Origin: an uncultured Paracoccaceae bacterium
Lineage (GTDB): Bacteria > Pseudomonadota > Alphaproteobacteria > Rhodobacterales > Rhodobacteraceae
Length of the DNA stretch: 64,000 nt
Assembly: GCA_905182165.1 (NCBI GenBank)
Contig: CAJJAK010000008.1
Coordinates: forward strand, 1 to 64,000
Direction of reading: 5' to 3'
Part shown: positions 1-8,413 of the stretch, piece by piece
How positions within the stretch are numbered: the stretch's first letter is position 1
Layout: each line of letters starts with the position of its first letter
The notes under the pieces: model-generated
What the model saw: the letters and a program-made list of their open reading frames with translations, nothing else
Told to the model about the DNA's origin: nothing
The model's database searches: none
Translations under genes and position numbers: made by a program

Positions 1-6
1 GATATC

Positions 7-1200
7 TCATTTTTTAAGCGCTGATACTGCTGCGAAAAACGGATCAACGGGCATATCATAAATGCCACTGCCTAATCGCCCAACTTTGCCCAACCTATCA
101 AGGATACCCAGTCCGATGACCGGTCCAGCACCAGCACCCACCGCGCCGCGGGCAGTCGAGCCAAGCTTGATAGTGTGGTTGCGGAAATTGGGGTGCGCAC
201 CAACCGAAAGCCTAGATGTGCGGACTGCGGCATCGTCTGGTAAATAGGCGCTAAGGAGCTTCTTTTGCTCCGGGCTTAGTTCAATCACCATTGCTCCCAG
301 TCCAAAAGCCTCTACCACTGCACTGTCGCCGATAGCACCCAAGGAGCGATCTTCGGGCAGATCAACGTCGAATTTACCCTTTGGAGCGCTCGCAGCAACG
401 GTGAACCATTGACCTGGCAAACCAGAAATTTGGATGCCGATTTCGCGTCCATTACCGCCAGCCGCGGTGATAAAGCTAGAACCGTCTACGCCTTCTGCCA
501 GTTTCATCATACATTTGGTTGCAGCCATCCAAAGGTTCAAAAACAGGCTTGGAGAAGTAGCCATGAATTGGAGCACGTTTTCGTCTGTGATCGTATGTAG
601 TGTGCGGTCTTTCAACTCGTTCACCAGCGCGGCATGGGCCACAGGCGTGCGGCCATGGCAATCGTCACCCCCCGCCAGCCCGATCACTGCCAGCGGCACA
701 AGGGCGATACCCTCCGCTAGACCATCCTCCAGCACATCCAGGAACCGTGTGTTAAGCCACCTGATGTGTTCCAAAACGGCCTCAGACCGCAATCCCAACC
801 GCATCGCTGGCCGTGACCCTGCGTTGATTGGCGCATAAACCCGTTGTTGCCCGCCCCATGCATCATAGACCGTGTGAAGTGGCATTGAGGCGCTAACAAC
901 GGCGGCCAGGGGCGTGACAACATCATGGTCTTGTGACGGCTTCAGAATGATCTCACTCGCGAGAATCATTGCTTCAGCTTGATCAAAGTTCTTTGCCAAA
1001 CCCTCAAAAACGGCAGCTACACAAGCAGAATTCAGGATTGGTAATGTGATTTTCGAGGGGTTGGAAAATGCAGGTCCCGCATGAAGCAGGATATTTTCAT
1101 CCAAATTCACTGCATCACGGGCAGTGTTGAATCTGTTCCACACAGGTTGGGTTACCATTGCTTTGTCAAAGGCTAACCGGTCGGCTGGGTGCAATGTCAT
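7..1200 (-). CDS. DUF1116 family protein (AllG/YlbE-like)
   Basis: This 397-residue protein resembles the DUF1116 family (E. coli YlbE/AllG and YahG). Family-like segments are LLHAGP near residue 40, the SASMP stretch near 104, GDSAVVEAFGLGA near 290 and the glycine-rich GxxGxxGSGIYDMP stretch near the C-terminus. AllG-type proteins are known as part of oxamate carbamoyltransferase, together with FdrA/AllF and a DUF2877 subunit. Neither partner is visible here; they could lie beyond the left edge, because this is the last gene of a leftward operon. Its start overlaps the stop of the upstream gene by four bases, so it is probably translationally coupled. The reaction and substrate cannot be read from the sequence; only the family call is firm. 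Confidence 0.75.
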   Translation of the reverse strand: MTLHPADRLAFDKAMVTQPVWNRFNTARDAVNLDENILLHAGPAFSNPSKITLPILNSACVAAVFEGLAKNFDQAEAMILASEIILKPSQDHDVVTPLAAVVSASMPLHTVYDAWGGQQRVYAPINAGSRPAMRLGLRSEAVLEHIRWLNTRFLDVLEDGLAEGIALVPLAVIGLAGGDDCHGRTPVAHAALVNELKDRTLHTITDENVLQFMATSPSLFLNLWMAATKCMMKLAEGVDGSSFITAAGGNGREIGIQISGLPGQWFTVAASAPKGKFDVDLPEDRSLGAIGDSAVVEAFGLGAMVIELSPEQKKLLSAYLPDDAAVRTSRLSVGAHPNFRNHTIKLGSTARGAVGAGAGPVIGLGILDRLGKVGRLGSGIYDMPVDPFFAAVSALKK

Positions 1201-1823
1201 GATACCTCCGGCGGGATAATCCAGGTTTCTGAAAAGTAGAGAAACGCACTTGTCGTTTCAAAACCAGCTTGAACACGCGTGCCCAATTCTCCGGACAGAG
1301 GCGTTCCGTTGACGATGATGTGTGCCGCTTGCGCTGGGATCAACAAAGAGAACATATTGTGCTCGCCTGATCCAACCTCATGGGGCGAGAGTTCAAGCGC
1401 GCGAGGTGGTTCCAATTTTTCCCAGACCAGTTCGATTGTCAGGTCACCCGCAGCAATTGTTTCGCTGTAACGATGTGACATCGGATCACCCGAAGTGCGC
1501 ACGCCGCTAGCGATAAACTCAGGCAATGTTTCAAAGGCAGGGGCATTGGCAAAAACTGCCAGTTTGCTGATGAAATTTTTCTTCAGGAATGCAGTGAGCG
1601 CCGGATTGTCACTAATAATGAGGTTGGGCGCATCGGCGGTTCCGTTAACTTGATTAGGAGTTCCATAAAGTAAAAGAACTTGACCCTGACCAATGGGTGA
1701 CCATGCGACTCGAAAGAAAAGTGCCATGGCGCTAAAGGAGCCATCGGGATTTTTTAGAAAAATACCGGGGTTTTCGCCCGTCCAGTCAACAACGCCCGGC
1801 GTGATTGGTTCGTTTAAAGGCAT
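1197..1823 (-). CDS. Conserved protein of unknown function, paralogue A
   Basis: I do not recognise this 208-residue protein. It is a clear paralogue of the gene just upstream (1823-2458). Shared blocks, in order, are GENPGI-LK near the N-terminus, ALFFRV near residue 33, an APN-I--DN block near 65, RYSET near 120, a hydrophobic-VW block, INGTPLSG-like near 170, and an aromatic FSETW close to the end. It has no signal peptide and no membrane segment, so it is probably cytosolic. It lies between its paralogue and the DUF1116 gene with overlapping ends, inside an operon headed by an aldehyde dehydrogenase and a Rieske oxygenase. The two proteins could form a heteromer or act as a substrate-binding accessory of the oxygenase; that is inference only. 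Confidence 0.7.
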   Translation of the reverse strand: MPLNEPITPGVVDWTGENPGIFLKNPDGSFSAMALFFRVAWSPIGQGQVLLLYGTPNQVNGTADAPNLIISDNPALTAFLKKNFISKLAVFANAPAFETLPEFIASGVRTSGDPMSHRYSETIAAGDLTIELVWEKLEPPRALELSPHEVGSGEHNMFSLLIPAQAAHIIVNGTPLSGELGTRVQAGFETTSAFLYFSETWIIPPEVS

Positions 1824-2458
1824 TAGATATCCTCCTGCGGGGTAACCCAGGTTTCTGAGAACGCCAGAAAAGCCGTGCTCATCGTGCGACCAAAGAATTG
1901 GCGCTCAGCCACTGCACCAGAAAGGGGCGTGCCATTGATGATCACTTCCGCTGATGCAGCCTCAAGAAAAACAGAGTACATTTCATGTTCTTTGGTAGCC
2001 GAGTTTTCTTTGGTCACTTCGACAGGCAGGGGTGGGCCCATATTGCGCCACACCATTTCGAGTGTTACGCCTGAGCCGCGTAAGGTTTCACTGTATCGGG
2101 ATTTTAGATCGCCAGGTCGTTTTGAAACGCTGCTACAATCCATCCAGCGCATCGTGCCAAGACCAGCTTTGCCCATGAATGTTGGCATTTTGGTCACCCA
2201 ACCATCGACGATCCAACGCATCATGCGCTGGTTATCGGTCATGATGAAATTGGGCACATCTGGCCAACCACCCGCTTTGTCGGGTGCGCCTAGAACGATT
2301 GCGGCGGTACCGCGCCCATGAGGTGACATCACCACACGAAAAAAGAGAGCAAGGGTGGAATAAGAAGTGTCTTGCGAGTTTTCCTTTAGGTAGATGCCTG
2401 GATTTTCTCCTGACCATTCAACACGGCCAGGGTTATGTGGAATTCTGCTCATGTCCAT
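1823..2458 (-). CDS. Conserved protein of unknown function, paralogue B
   Basis: This 211-residue protein is the partner of the gene at 1197-1823 and shares its conserved blocks: GENPGIYLK, ALFFRV, SPHGRG, RYSET, INGTPLSG and FSETW. Its start overlaps the stop of the Rieske oxygenase gene by about ten bases, and its stop touches the start of paralogue A, so oxygenase, B and A are tightly coupled. An ATG two codons downstream of the chosen start is equally possible. There are no recognisable metal or cofactor motifs, no transmembrane segment and no signal peptide. It could be an unusual small subunit of the oxygenase or a separate enzyme; the sequence alone does not decide. Confidence 0.7.
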   Translation of the reverse strand: MDMSRIPHNPGRVEWSGENPGIYLKENSQDTSYSTLALFFRVVMSPHGRGTAAIVLGAPDKAGGWPDVPNFIMTDNQRMMRWIVDGWVTKMPTFMGKAGLGTMRWMDCSSVSKRPGDLKSRYSETLRGSGVTLEMVWRNMGPPLPVEVTKENSATKEHEMYSVFLEAASAEVIINGTPLSGAVAERQFFGRTMSTAFLAFSETWVTPQEDI

Positions 2459-3807
2459 GTCCCCTCATACTTTTTCAATTCATCAATAATGAATTGCTTG
2501 CGCTCCGCAATTGGCTGTTCGTCGCCAGCTTTAAAAATTCCAGCTACAGCAAAAGAGATTTCCTTAAGAATTGCGCCGTCATCACGACTGTCTTGTACTG
2601 GAATGCGCAACATTGTGTCACCTGCATACGTTGGCAGGATACCGTCATAATCATCCGTTGGATGTTTCACTGGATTTCCAACGGCCACCGAACGGATTTC
2701 ATTGCGCAACATCCGACGGACCTTGGCCACGCCGCGATCCGTAAAGCTGAGGTTTTCGCGGGCGTGGATGTTTTTAGGCCCCTGACTGACCCAGGCGTCA
2801 TAATCCCCTGGGTCCCGTTGACGCATCTCGTAGGGGCGGTCTGGGTCCTGACCATAAAAATCGGTTGACCCAAAACCAACTTTTGATTTGTTGGTTAACC
2901 CTTTGGGATCGTCGCCATCCCGAAAATGCCGCCACGTGACCACTTGGGTATGCGTGTCATCAATTGGCACCACCCAACGTGACAAACCGCAACGCCCAAA
3001 ATAGCGGGGGCTATCGGGAACCGGGAAATGCGCGCCATTTTGGGTAAACGACGGCATCATGTGGTCATGTATTCGCAGCCAGACGATATCATCCACCCGC
3101 CTGACGTTGGTATAGAAATCGCCAAACTTACTCTCGTGAAACTCGATCATTGGCATTTCGGCAAACGCGTCGATGAACTGACTACGTACGGCCAACGTGT
3201 GAAGGTACACCACGTGAAATGGATCCCAAGCATTCTCCATCACTTGTAACCAGTTGCATGGTGATTTAATCAAGGACGGCAGCATCTCATCACCGTCTTC
3301 GTCAAATGTGTCCATCACCGGGAATGGCGGCATTGTGTCCTTGGGGCCTAGATAGGCGAACGCCAGACCTTTGTATTCGATAACCGGATAGGCCCCTAAA
3401 CAGACTTTTTTCTTGACTTGAGACGCTGGTGGCTCGCAGGGAGTTTCTAGAACGGTGCCATCAAGACCGTATTTCCAGCCGTGATAGGAACAGCGAATGC
3501 CGCCTGGCTCAATGATACCAAATTCAAGGCTCATGTTTCGGTGGGCGCAATGCAGGTGCGTTAGGCCAAGTTTACCCTCACCCGGTTCGCGAAACAGCAC
3601 AAGGTCTTCACTAAGGATGCGGATGCGGTAAGGCAAATCCCCCACCTGATCTGTCATTGCAACCGGCATCCAAAACCTGCGCATATATTCGCCACAATCG
3701 GTGCCAGGGCCAACTTCTGTCAACTCTGGGTCAGGCCTGTGAGTCCAAACAGATTGCTGATCATGTCCGCGGAAATTACCCTCGGGTGCTTTGAATGTTT
3801 TGCTCAT
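2449..3807 (-). CDS. Rieske non-heme iron oxygenase, alpha subunit
   Basis: This is a 452-residue ring-hydroxylating or demethylating oxygenase of the phthalate-dioxygenase type. The Rieske [2Fe-2S] ligands are C87, H89, C106 and H109 (CAHR and CSYHGW). The mononuclear iron site is seen in the WDPFHVVYLH segment, which has the D-x2-H-x4-H pattern. Such enzymes hydroxylate or O/N-demethylate carboxylated substrates in the cytoplasm and need a separate reductase. No ferredoxin reductase gene is visible nearby, so electrons must come from elsewhere. The start overlaps the stop of the aldehyde dehydrogenase gene, and two unknown paralogues follow directly. The family call is firm; the substrate is unknown. 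Confidence 0.9.
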   Translation of the reverse strand: MSKTFKAPEGNFRGHDQQSVWTHRPDPELTEVGPGTDCGEYMRRFWMPVAMTDQVGDLPYRIRILSEDLVLFREPGEGKLGLTHLHCAHRNMSLEFGIIEPGGIRCSYHGWKYGLDGTVLETPCEPPASQVKKKVCLGAYPVIEYKGLAFAYLGPKDTMPPFPVMDTFDEDGDEMLPSLIKSPCNWLQVMENAWDPFHVVYLHTLAVRSQFIDAFAEMPMIEFHESKFGDFYTNVRRVDDIVWLRIHDHMMPSFTQNGAHFPVPDSPRYFGRCGLSRWVVPIDDTHTQVVTWRHFRDGDDPKGLTNKSKVGFGSTDFYGQDPDRPYEMRQRDPGDYDAWVSQGPKNIHARENLSFTDRGVAKVRRMLRNEIRSVAVGNPVKHPTDDYDGILPTYAGDTMLRIPVQDSRDDGAILKEISFAVAGIFKAGDEQPIAERKQFIIDELKKYEGTWT

Positions 3808-5285
3808 TTTTTCTCCTTTTGCTTAATAGGGAATGGATCAGGAACAGGCGTTTCGCCTGTCCAGATAGATTTGATTTGCATAAAGTCGCTTACGGCGTCG
3901 CGGCCAAGTTCGCGGCCATAGCCAGACAGTTTCATTCCACCAACCGGCACGTTGGGGTCAACACTGCGGTAATGATTGATGTAGACAGTTCCGGCGTTGA
4001 TCTGTTTGGCAACTCGCTGGCCACGTTGAGGATCTGAGGTCCAGACACCTCCTGCTAACCCATAGTTGCTGTCGTTGGCTAGTGCGATTGCTTCCTCTTC
4101 CGAGCTGAATCCCGTCACTGCCAAAACAGGGCCAAACACCTCGTCACGCCACAAATTCATATCTGGTGTGACATTGCTAAAAACTGTAGGACCAACGTAG
4201 AACCCTGGTCTGTTGGCAGCTGTCTCAATTCCGTCCAGCAAGCAGTCCGCGCCGCTGGCTTTGGCCTGCGCTATCATTGACGTGACCTTTTTTAGATGTG
4301 GCGCATTGGCAAGTGGGCCAACTTGAGTATCCGCCTTCATCGGATCGCCCATCACCAGTGATTTGGCGCGTGTGACCAGCTTTTCAACCAACGTATCCCG
4401 CACGGAGTTTTGGACAATCAAGCGTGAACCTGCGACGCAGGTTTGTCCGTTTGACAGGAATATGCCGGATAGAATGCCGTTGGCGGTATTGTCGAGATTG
4501 GCATCAGCAAACACAACCTGTGCAGATTTCCCGCCCAGCTCCAACACCGTTGGAACCACATTGTTTGCAGCAGCTTCTGCTACCTTTCGACCCCCCAAAT
4601 CTGAGCCCGTGAAGGTAACTTTGCGTGTAAGCGGATGACGCACCAGCGCCTCTCCAACAACATGCCCCAATCCAGTGACTACATTCAGCACACCGTCTGG
4701 CAGCCCTGCATCCCCAAGAAGACGTGCTAATTCTAGAGTTGAGGCGGATGCCATCTCGGATGGTTTGACCACTACGGTGTTACCTGCTGCCAGCGCCGGG
4801 GCCAGTTTCCAACTCAGGATCATCAGGGGCGAATTCCACGGCGTGATTGCAACCACTACACCGTAAGGTAGATGATGCTGTTCACTGCGCACGCCAGGGA
4901 CGGTATTGGTGTGCGGCGAAACTTTAATTTCCCGTGCCTGGGCCGCAAAATGTCGATACCATGTGTGAAGACCTGCGAACTGCCCACGCACTTCTGTGAT
5001 GCGCTTACCGTTGTCGCGGACTTCAGGTTCGACTAGTTCTTGCCACCGCGCTTCAAGTGTATCAGCGATTACATCCAGCATGTCTGCCCGTTGGTCAGGC
5101 CCCATTCTGGACCAAGGTCCCGAATGAAAGGCGCGATCAGCATCCCGGATTGCCAAGTCCGCTTCTGCTGTACCGCAACTGGCAATAGTGGACCAGGCGG
5201 CGCCGGTGGCTGGGTTGATGCTTTCTATTATCTTTCCAGTCCAGGGAATAAACGAGCCTGAAATATAAGGAGTGTAACTGGTCAT
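3804..5285 (-). CDS. Aldehyde dehydrogenase, NAD(P)-dependent
   Basis: This is a class-typical aldehyde dehydrogenase of 493 residues. It has TPWNSPL of the cofactor domain, the LELGGKSAQV segment with the general-base glutamate, and the NGQTCVAGSR segment with the nucleophilic cysteine. I place the start at the ATG at 5285 (MTSYTPY) because an AAAGGA ribosome-binding site lies six bases upstream; a start ten codons further upstream lacks one. It is the first gene of the leftward operon and faces a divergent aminotransferase/decarboxylase operon. A plausible role is oxidising the aldehyde made by that decarboxylase to the acid. The substrate is inferred from context only. Confidence 0.92.
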   Translation of the reverse strand: MTSYTPYISGSFIPWTGKIIESINPATGAAWSTIASCGTAEADLAIRDADRAFHSGPWSRMGPDQRADMLDVIADTLEARWQELVEPEVRDNGKRITEVRGQFAGLHTWYRHFAAQAREIKVSPHTNTVPGVRSEQHHLPYGVVVAITPWNSPLMILSWKLAPALAAGNTVVVKPSEMASASTLELARLLGDAGLPDGVLNVVTGLGHVVGEALVRHPLTRKVTFTGSDLGGRKVAEAAANNVVPTVLELGGKSAQVVFADANLDNTANGILSGIFLSNGQTCVAGSRLIVQNSVRDTLVEKLVTRAKSLVMGDPMKADTQVGPLANAPHLKKVTSMIAQAKASGADCLLDGIETAANRPGFYVGPTVFSNVTPDMNLWRDEVFGPVLAVTGFSSEEEAIALANDSNYGLAGGVWTSDPQRGQRVAKQINAGTVYINHYRSVDPNVPVGGMKLSGYGRELGRDAVSDFMQIKSIWTGETPVPDPFPIKQKEKK

Positions 5286-5300
5286 CGAAAGTCCTTTGTA

Positions 5301-5392
5301 GGTTTGTAATTCCAAACCAATTGTATCGTTTGTACTGTTGCAATTTATTAGTGCTTATACCATATTATTTTTGTATATGTTTGCAACATATA
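5301..5392. promoter_or_regulatory. Divergent promoter region with two dyads
   Basis: The short AT-rich gap between the two divergent operons contains two perfect inverted repeats. One has arms GGTTTG and CAAACC at 5301-5306 and 5313-5318, just upstream of the aldehyde dehydrogenase start. The other has eight-base arms TATATGTT and AACATATA at 5374-5392 around the spacer TGC. A related TGTTGCAA half-site occurs near 5336. Such dyads between divergent catabolic operons usually bind a GntR- or LacI-type regulator. No regulator gene is visible next to the operons, so the regulator is unknown. Confidence 0.4.
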
Positions 5393-5434
5393 TCATTAAT
5401 GTTATATGGATAAATTTGAAACACGGAGGACGAG

Positions 5435-6532
5435 ATGGCAGTAGCTAGAGCCAAACCTGGCATAGAGAAGATCGTCCCGCACATGCTGTCAGACGGGTTG
5501 GCCATTTTTCCCCTAGAAACGATTTTGCTTAACTCAAATGAAAGTGTCCTTGGATCAAGCCCAATTGCAATGGCCGCTGCGCGTAGCGCCATCTGTGGCA
5601 TAGAGCGGTATATCGAAAACCCAGATCAGCTGCTGGCACCGGAAATTGCCAAACGCTTTGACCTTGATCCGGTTCGTATTACGATCGGTCAGGGGTCGGA
5701 CGACTTGCTGGCGCGGTTGGCGCGTGGTTACCTTGGTCCTGGTACTAACCTTGTTCGCAGCGCAAACGGTTATTTGAAGGTTCCAAACTACGCCCACGCC
5801 AATGATGCTGATGTCATTTCAGTCCCTGATGACAACTTTGTTCCCTGCGTGGATCGGATTATTGCGGCAATCACTGATAAAACCCGCATCGTATATCTTG
5901 CGAACCCAGAAAACCCAGCAGGCACGTATTTGAGTGGAACTGAAGTGCGCAGGTTGCATTCGGCGATGCCAAAAACTGCGTTGCTTGTGATTGATGCCGC
6001 CTACGAGGAATATGTCGATGCACCCGACTATGAACCGGCACATAAGCTGGTCGATAATGCAGATAATGTGGTTGTATGTAGGACCTTTTCAAAGATCTAT
6101 GGCCTGGCAGGAGCACGCGTTGGCTGGCTCTATGGACCGGCGGATGTTGTAGACACGGTTCGTCGTATTGCGCTAACATTCCCAGTTGCATCGCCTTCTA
6201 TCGCTGCGGCTATCGCGGCGATGGAAGATTGTGAACACACCAAATTGGTTTTTGAAGCGAACAAATCTGGGCGGGAGTGGTTGTCAACGGAACTGTCTGA
6301 AATGGGGTTGAACGTTATTCCCAGTCAAGGCAATTTCGTTCTGATCGGTTTTCATGATCCGCTGAAGACCGCGATAGATGTAAGTGTCAGATTGCGCCAA
6401 AAAGGTATCGCAGTCCGAAGATTTGCAGCACCTGCTTACAAAGAATATATTCGTATCACGATTGGACGGCCAGTAGAATTGCGCGCAGCGGTTAATACGA
6501 TCCGAGACTTCCTGAGTGGGGGCACTCAATGA
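5435..6532 (+). CDS. HisC-like class I/II aminotransferase
   Basis: This 365-residue PLP enzyme belongs to the histidinol-phosphate aminotransferase branch. It carries YLANPENPAGTYL, VIDAAYEEY and the lysine segment RTFSKIYGLAGARVGW, where the lysine binds PLP. A GGAGGA ribosome-binding site lies just upstream of the ATG. No his genes surround it. Instead its stop overlaps, as ATGA, the start of a TPP-dependent decarboxylase alpha subunit. The likely job is therefore to convert an amino acid into the 2-oxo acid used by that decarboxylase, for example cysteate to sulfopyruvate or a phosphonate analogue. The substrate is an inference from the neighbours. Confidence 0.85.
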   Translation: MAVARAKPGIEKIVPHMLSDGLAIFPLETILLNSNESVLGSSPIAMAAARSAICGIERYIENPDQLLAPEIAKRFDLDPVRITIGQGSDDLLARLARGYLGPGTNLVRSANGYLKVPNYAHANDADVISVPDDNFVPCVDRIIAAITDKTRIVYLANPENPAGTYLSGTEVRRLHSAMPKTALLVIDAAYEEYVDAPDYEPAHKLVDNADNVVVCRTFSKIYGLAGARVGWLYGPADVVDTVRRIALTFPVASPSIAAAIAAMEDCEHTKLVFEANKSGREWLSTELSEMGLNVIPSQGNFVLIGFHDPLKTAIDVSVRLRQKGIAVRRFAAPAYKEYIRITIGRPVELRAAVNTIRDFLSGGTQ

Positions 6533-7077
6533 TAGCGTCTGTTTCACAGCCCTCTGATTACACAAATGTGGCGCATCCTTCCGGCGCGCGTATTATTTCG
6601 TTGATCAAACAAGCCGGTGTGCGCGAGATCGTGGCCGTGCCAGATATTGTGACCAGCGATGGGTTGCTTTGGCCAATTTCGGAGGATCCTGACTTCCGGC
6701 TGACCCGAATTTGCAAAGAAGACGAAGGTGTCAGTATTTGTGCTGCGATGTCCTATAATGGTACACGTGCCGTGCTGATGATGCAGCAAACTGGGCTGAT
6801 GGATTCTCTGAACGCAATTCGCGCCATTGGAATCGATTATGCGCGGCCCGTCGTCATGCTGGTCGGGTTGCAGGGAAAAGAACCGGACGTGCATCCTGAT
6901 CAATCGCAAGTTTACGGTGTCCGCATCGTCAGGCCTATCCTTGACGTGATGGAGATATCGCATTCTTTGATCGAAAACCCCGATGATGTTGACCACATTC
7001 CAGACGCGATTTCGCGCGCTTACGAGAACTCGCAACCTCACATTTTCCTCATTGGTCGTGCACCGGAGCTCACATGA
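6529..7077 (+). CDS. Sulfopyruvate/phosphonopyruvate decarboxylase-like alpha subunit
   Basis: This 182-residue protein is the pyrimidine-binding half of a TPP-dependent decarboxylase, with size and layout like ComD. The segment CKEDEGVSICA around residue 65 carries the glutamate that activates TPP, followed by an MMQQTGLMDSLNAIR stretch typical of sulfopyruvate and phosphonopyruvate decarboxylases. It overlaps the aminotransferase gene upstream and the beta subunit downstream by four bases on each side, so all three are translationally coupled. Split alpha/beta enzymes of this kind make sulfoacetaldehyde or phosphonoacetaldehyde; which one applies here cannot be told from the sequence. Confidence 0.8.
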   Translation: MIASVSQPSDYTNVAHPSGARIISLIKQAGVREIVAVPDIVTSDGLLWPISEDPDFRLTRICKEDEGVSICAAMSYNGTRAVLMMQQTGLMDSLNAIRAIGIDYARPVVMLVGLQGKEPDVHPDQSQVYGVRIVRPILDVMEISHSLIENPDDVDHIPDAISRAYENSQPHIFLIGRAPELT

Positions 7078-7652
7078 CTCTCTATCGAGATGATGCGCTA
7101 AAAGCCCTTATTCCTCATGTTCGTGATACGGATATTGTTGTTGCGGTGTATCAAAGCTGTTTCGACTGGCTTGCGTTGAACCCGCGCGATTTGAACTATG
7201 TCGCTGTGGGCGCAATGGGGCAGGCATCCTCGCACGGGTTGGGGTTAGCCCTGGCCAACCCGGACAGGCGAGTGATCGTACTAGACGGGGATGGTAGTTT
7301 GCTGATGAACTTAGGTTCGTTGGTTTCAATCGCCGAGGCGGGTGTTACGAACTTTTATCATTTTCTCAGTGCCAACCGAGTATATGAGGTTAACGGCTCA
7401 CACCCTATTCCTGGTGGGCAGGTTGTCGATTTTGAGAGCTTGGCACGCTCAGCTGGATATGCAGGCTCACACAGCTTTTCGCAGTTAAAGGCGTTGACAG
7501 ACGGGTTGGCTGATGTGCTGGCGCTGCCGGGGCCCCAGATGAGCGTGCTTGAGTTGCAAGCTGGGCAACCTTACCCAAGGGACTACAACTATATCCACAG
7601 TGCCGAAGCACGTGCCATATTTGAGGACGCGCTTAATAACCCCTGCGTATAA
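7074..7652 (+). CDS. Sulfopyruvate/phosphonopyruvate decarboxylase-like beta subunit
   Basis: This 192-residue protein is the pyrophosphate-binding half of the split TPP enzyme, like ComE. The motif GDGSLLMNLGSL begins near residue 70 and the Mg-binding asparagine follows in SANRVYE, where most relatives have DN before the glycine/tyrosine. GAMGQASSHGLGLA precedes it, as in the family. The stop codon lies in the junction of an exact 16-base tandem duplication, so the last few residues may have been altered recently. It ends the rightward operon, and G+C content drops sharply directly after it. Confidence 0.8.
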   Translation: MTLYRDDALKALIPHVRDTDIVVAVYQSCFDWLALNPRDLNYVAVGAMGQASSHGLGLALANPDRRVIVLDGDGSLLMNLGSLVSIAEAGVTNFYHFLSANRVYEVNGSHPIPGGQVVDFESLARSAGYAGSHSFSQLKALTDGLADVLALPGPQMSVLELQAGQPYPRDYNYIHSAEARAIFEDALNNPCV

Positions 7653-7665
7653 TAACCCCTGCGTA
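7634..7665 (+). repeat. Exact 16-bp tandem duplication at gene end
   Basis: TAATAACCCCTGCGTA occurs twice, head to tail, at 7634-7649 and 7650-7665. The second copy provides the TAA stop of the decarboxylase beta-subunit gene. The duplication sits at the border between the GC-rich segment and the AT-rich segment to the right. It may be a replication slip, a junction scar or an assembly artefact. Confidence 0.8.
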
Positions 7666-8413
7666 GTCTATTGAACAACTTGATCAGATACGAGTAACGT
7701 CTACCGGAATGACTCGTGTGTTTATATATTGAAATTTATTCCGCTACTGTTGAATAGGTTAAAACATTCTTTTCTTTTCTGAACGATCATTATTCAAACA
7801 GAAACAAATAACGTCGAATAAGCCAAATAAAACAGTTTCTTAAATCAAGATAATCGCCCCAATGTCCTAGTCCATATATCATCACAAAAGATATAATTTG
7901 GCTCACCTGAATAACTTAAAATTGCCATAATTTTCTTCTAAAGATTGGTAATACCCAGAAACATCTACTGCAAAAGAATTTATTGGTTGTAACCTAATAT
8001 CCAAAGAACAATTTCAGTTGATATTAGATATTCATTATTTATAATTGATAACTTTTTTTTGCTTACTTCCTGACTTGAAGTGGCAACATTTGGAGCAAAC
8101 TCAAACTCTTGTCACACATTTTGTAAACATCGATAAATCACTCATCAACTGAGAGGCAGTATATTTCGTTGATGTCTATCGCGAAATAATACGCTTCTGG
8201 GTTGGCTGTTTTGGCCCAAAGTTTACAATAAAAAATTGGAAAAAGCATTGTGGGTATTATTTGAACTGATACTGGTATTTGGACGAGGTCTGTGTGATGG
8301 TTGAAAATATTCAATTATAGTGCAGAAAGAGAGCATAATGCCACCCTCTCGATATTTAATATAATAATAATTTTGGTTATAATTTGAAAGTCTAGGTGAA
8401 GGAGAAAATTTAG
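7666..8413. other. Long AT-rich intergenic region
   Basis: I see no convincing gene in these about 750 bases. Short open stretches exist on the minus strand between about 7850 and 8005 but break repeatedly and match nothing I recognise. The right end carries a GGTGAAGGAG ribosome-binding site for the next gene. The region marks the change from GC-rich to AT-rich sequence and may be an old insertion or deletion border. Confidence 0.5.

Noticed and set aside
434..838. Open frame of 134 codons on the plus strand inside the DUF1116 gene
   Set aside because: It lies wholly opposite a well-supported family protein and has no ribosome-binding site; it is a shadow of GC-rich codon use.
2284..2868. 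194-codon plus-strand frame across the Rieske and paralogue B genes
   Set aside because: It spans two clear minus-strand genes and has no protein-like pattern.
7850..8010. Minus-strand fragments in the long gap that read briefly like protein
   Set aside because: They break within a few dozen codons, need frame changes and match no family I recognise; chance is likelier.
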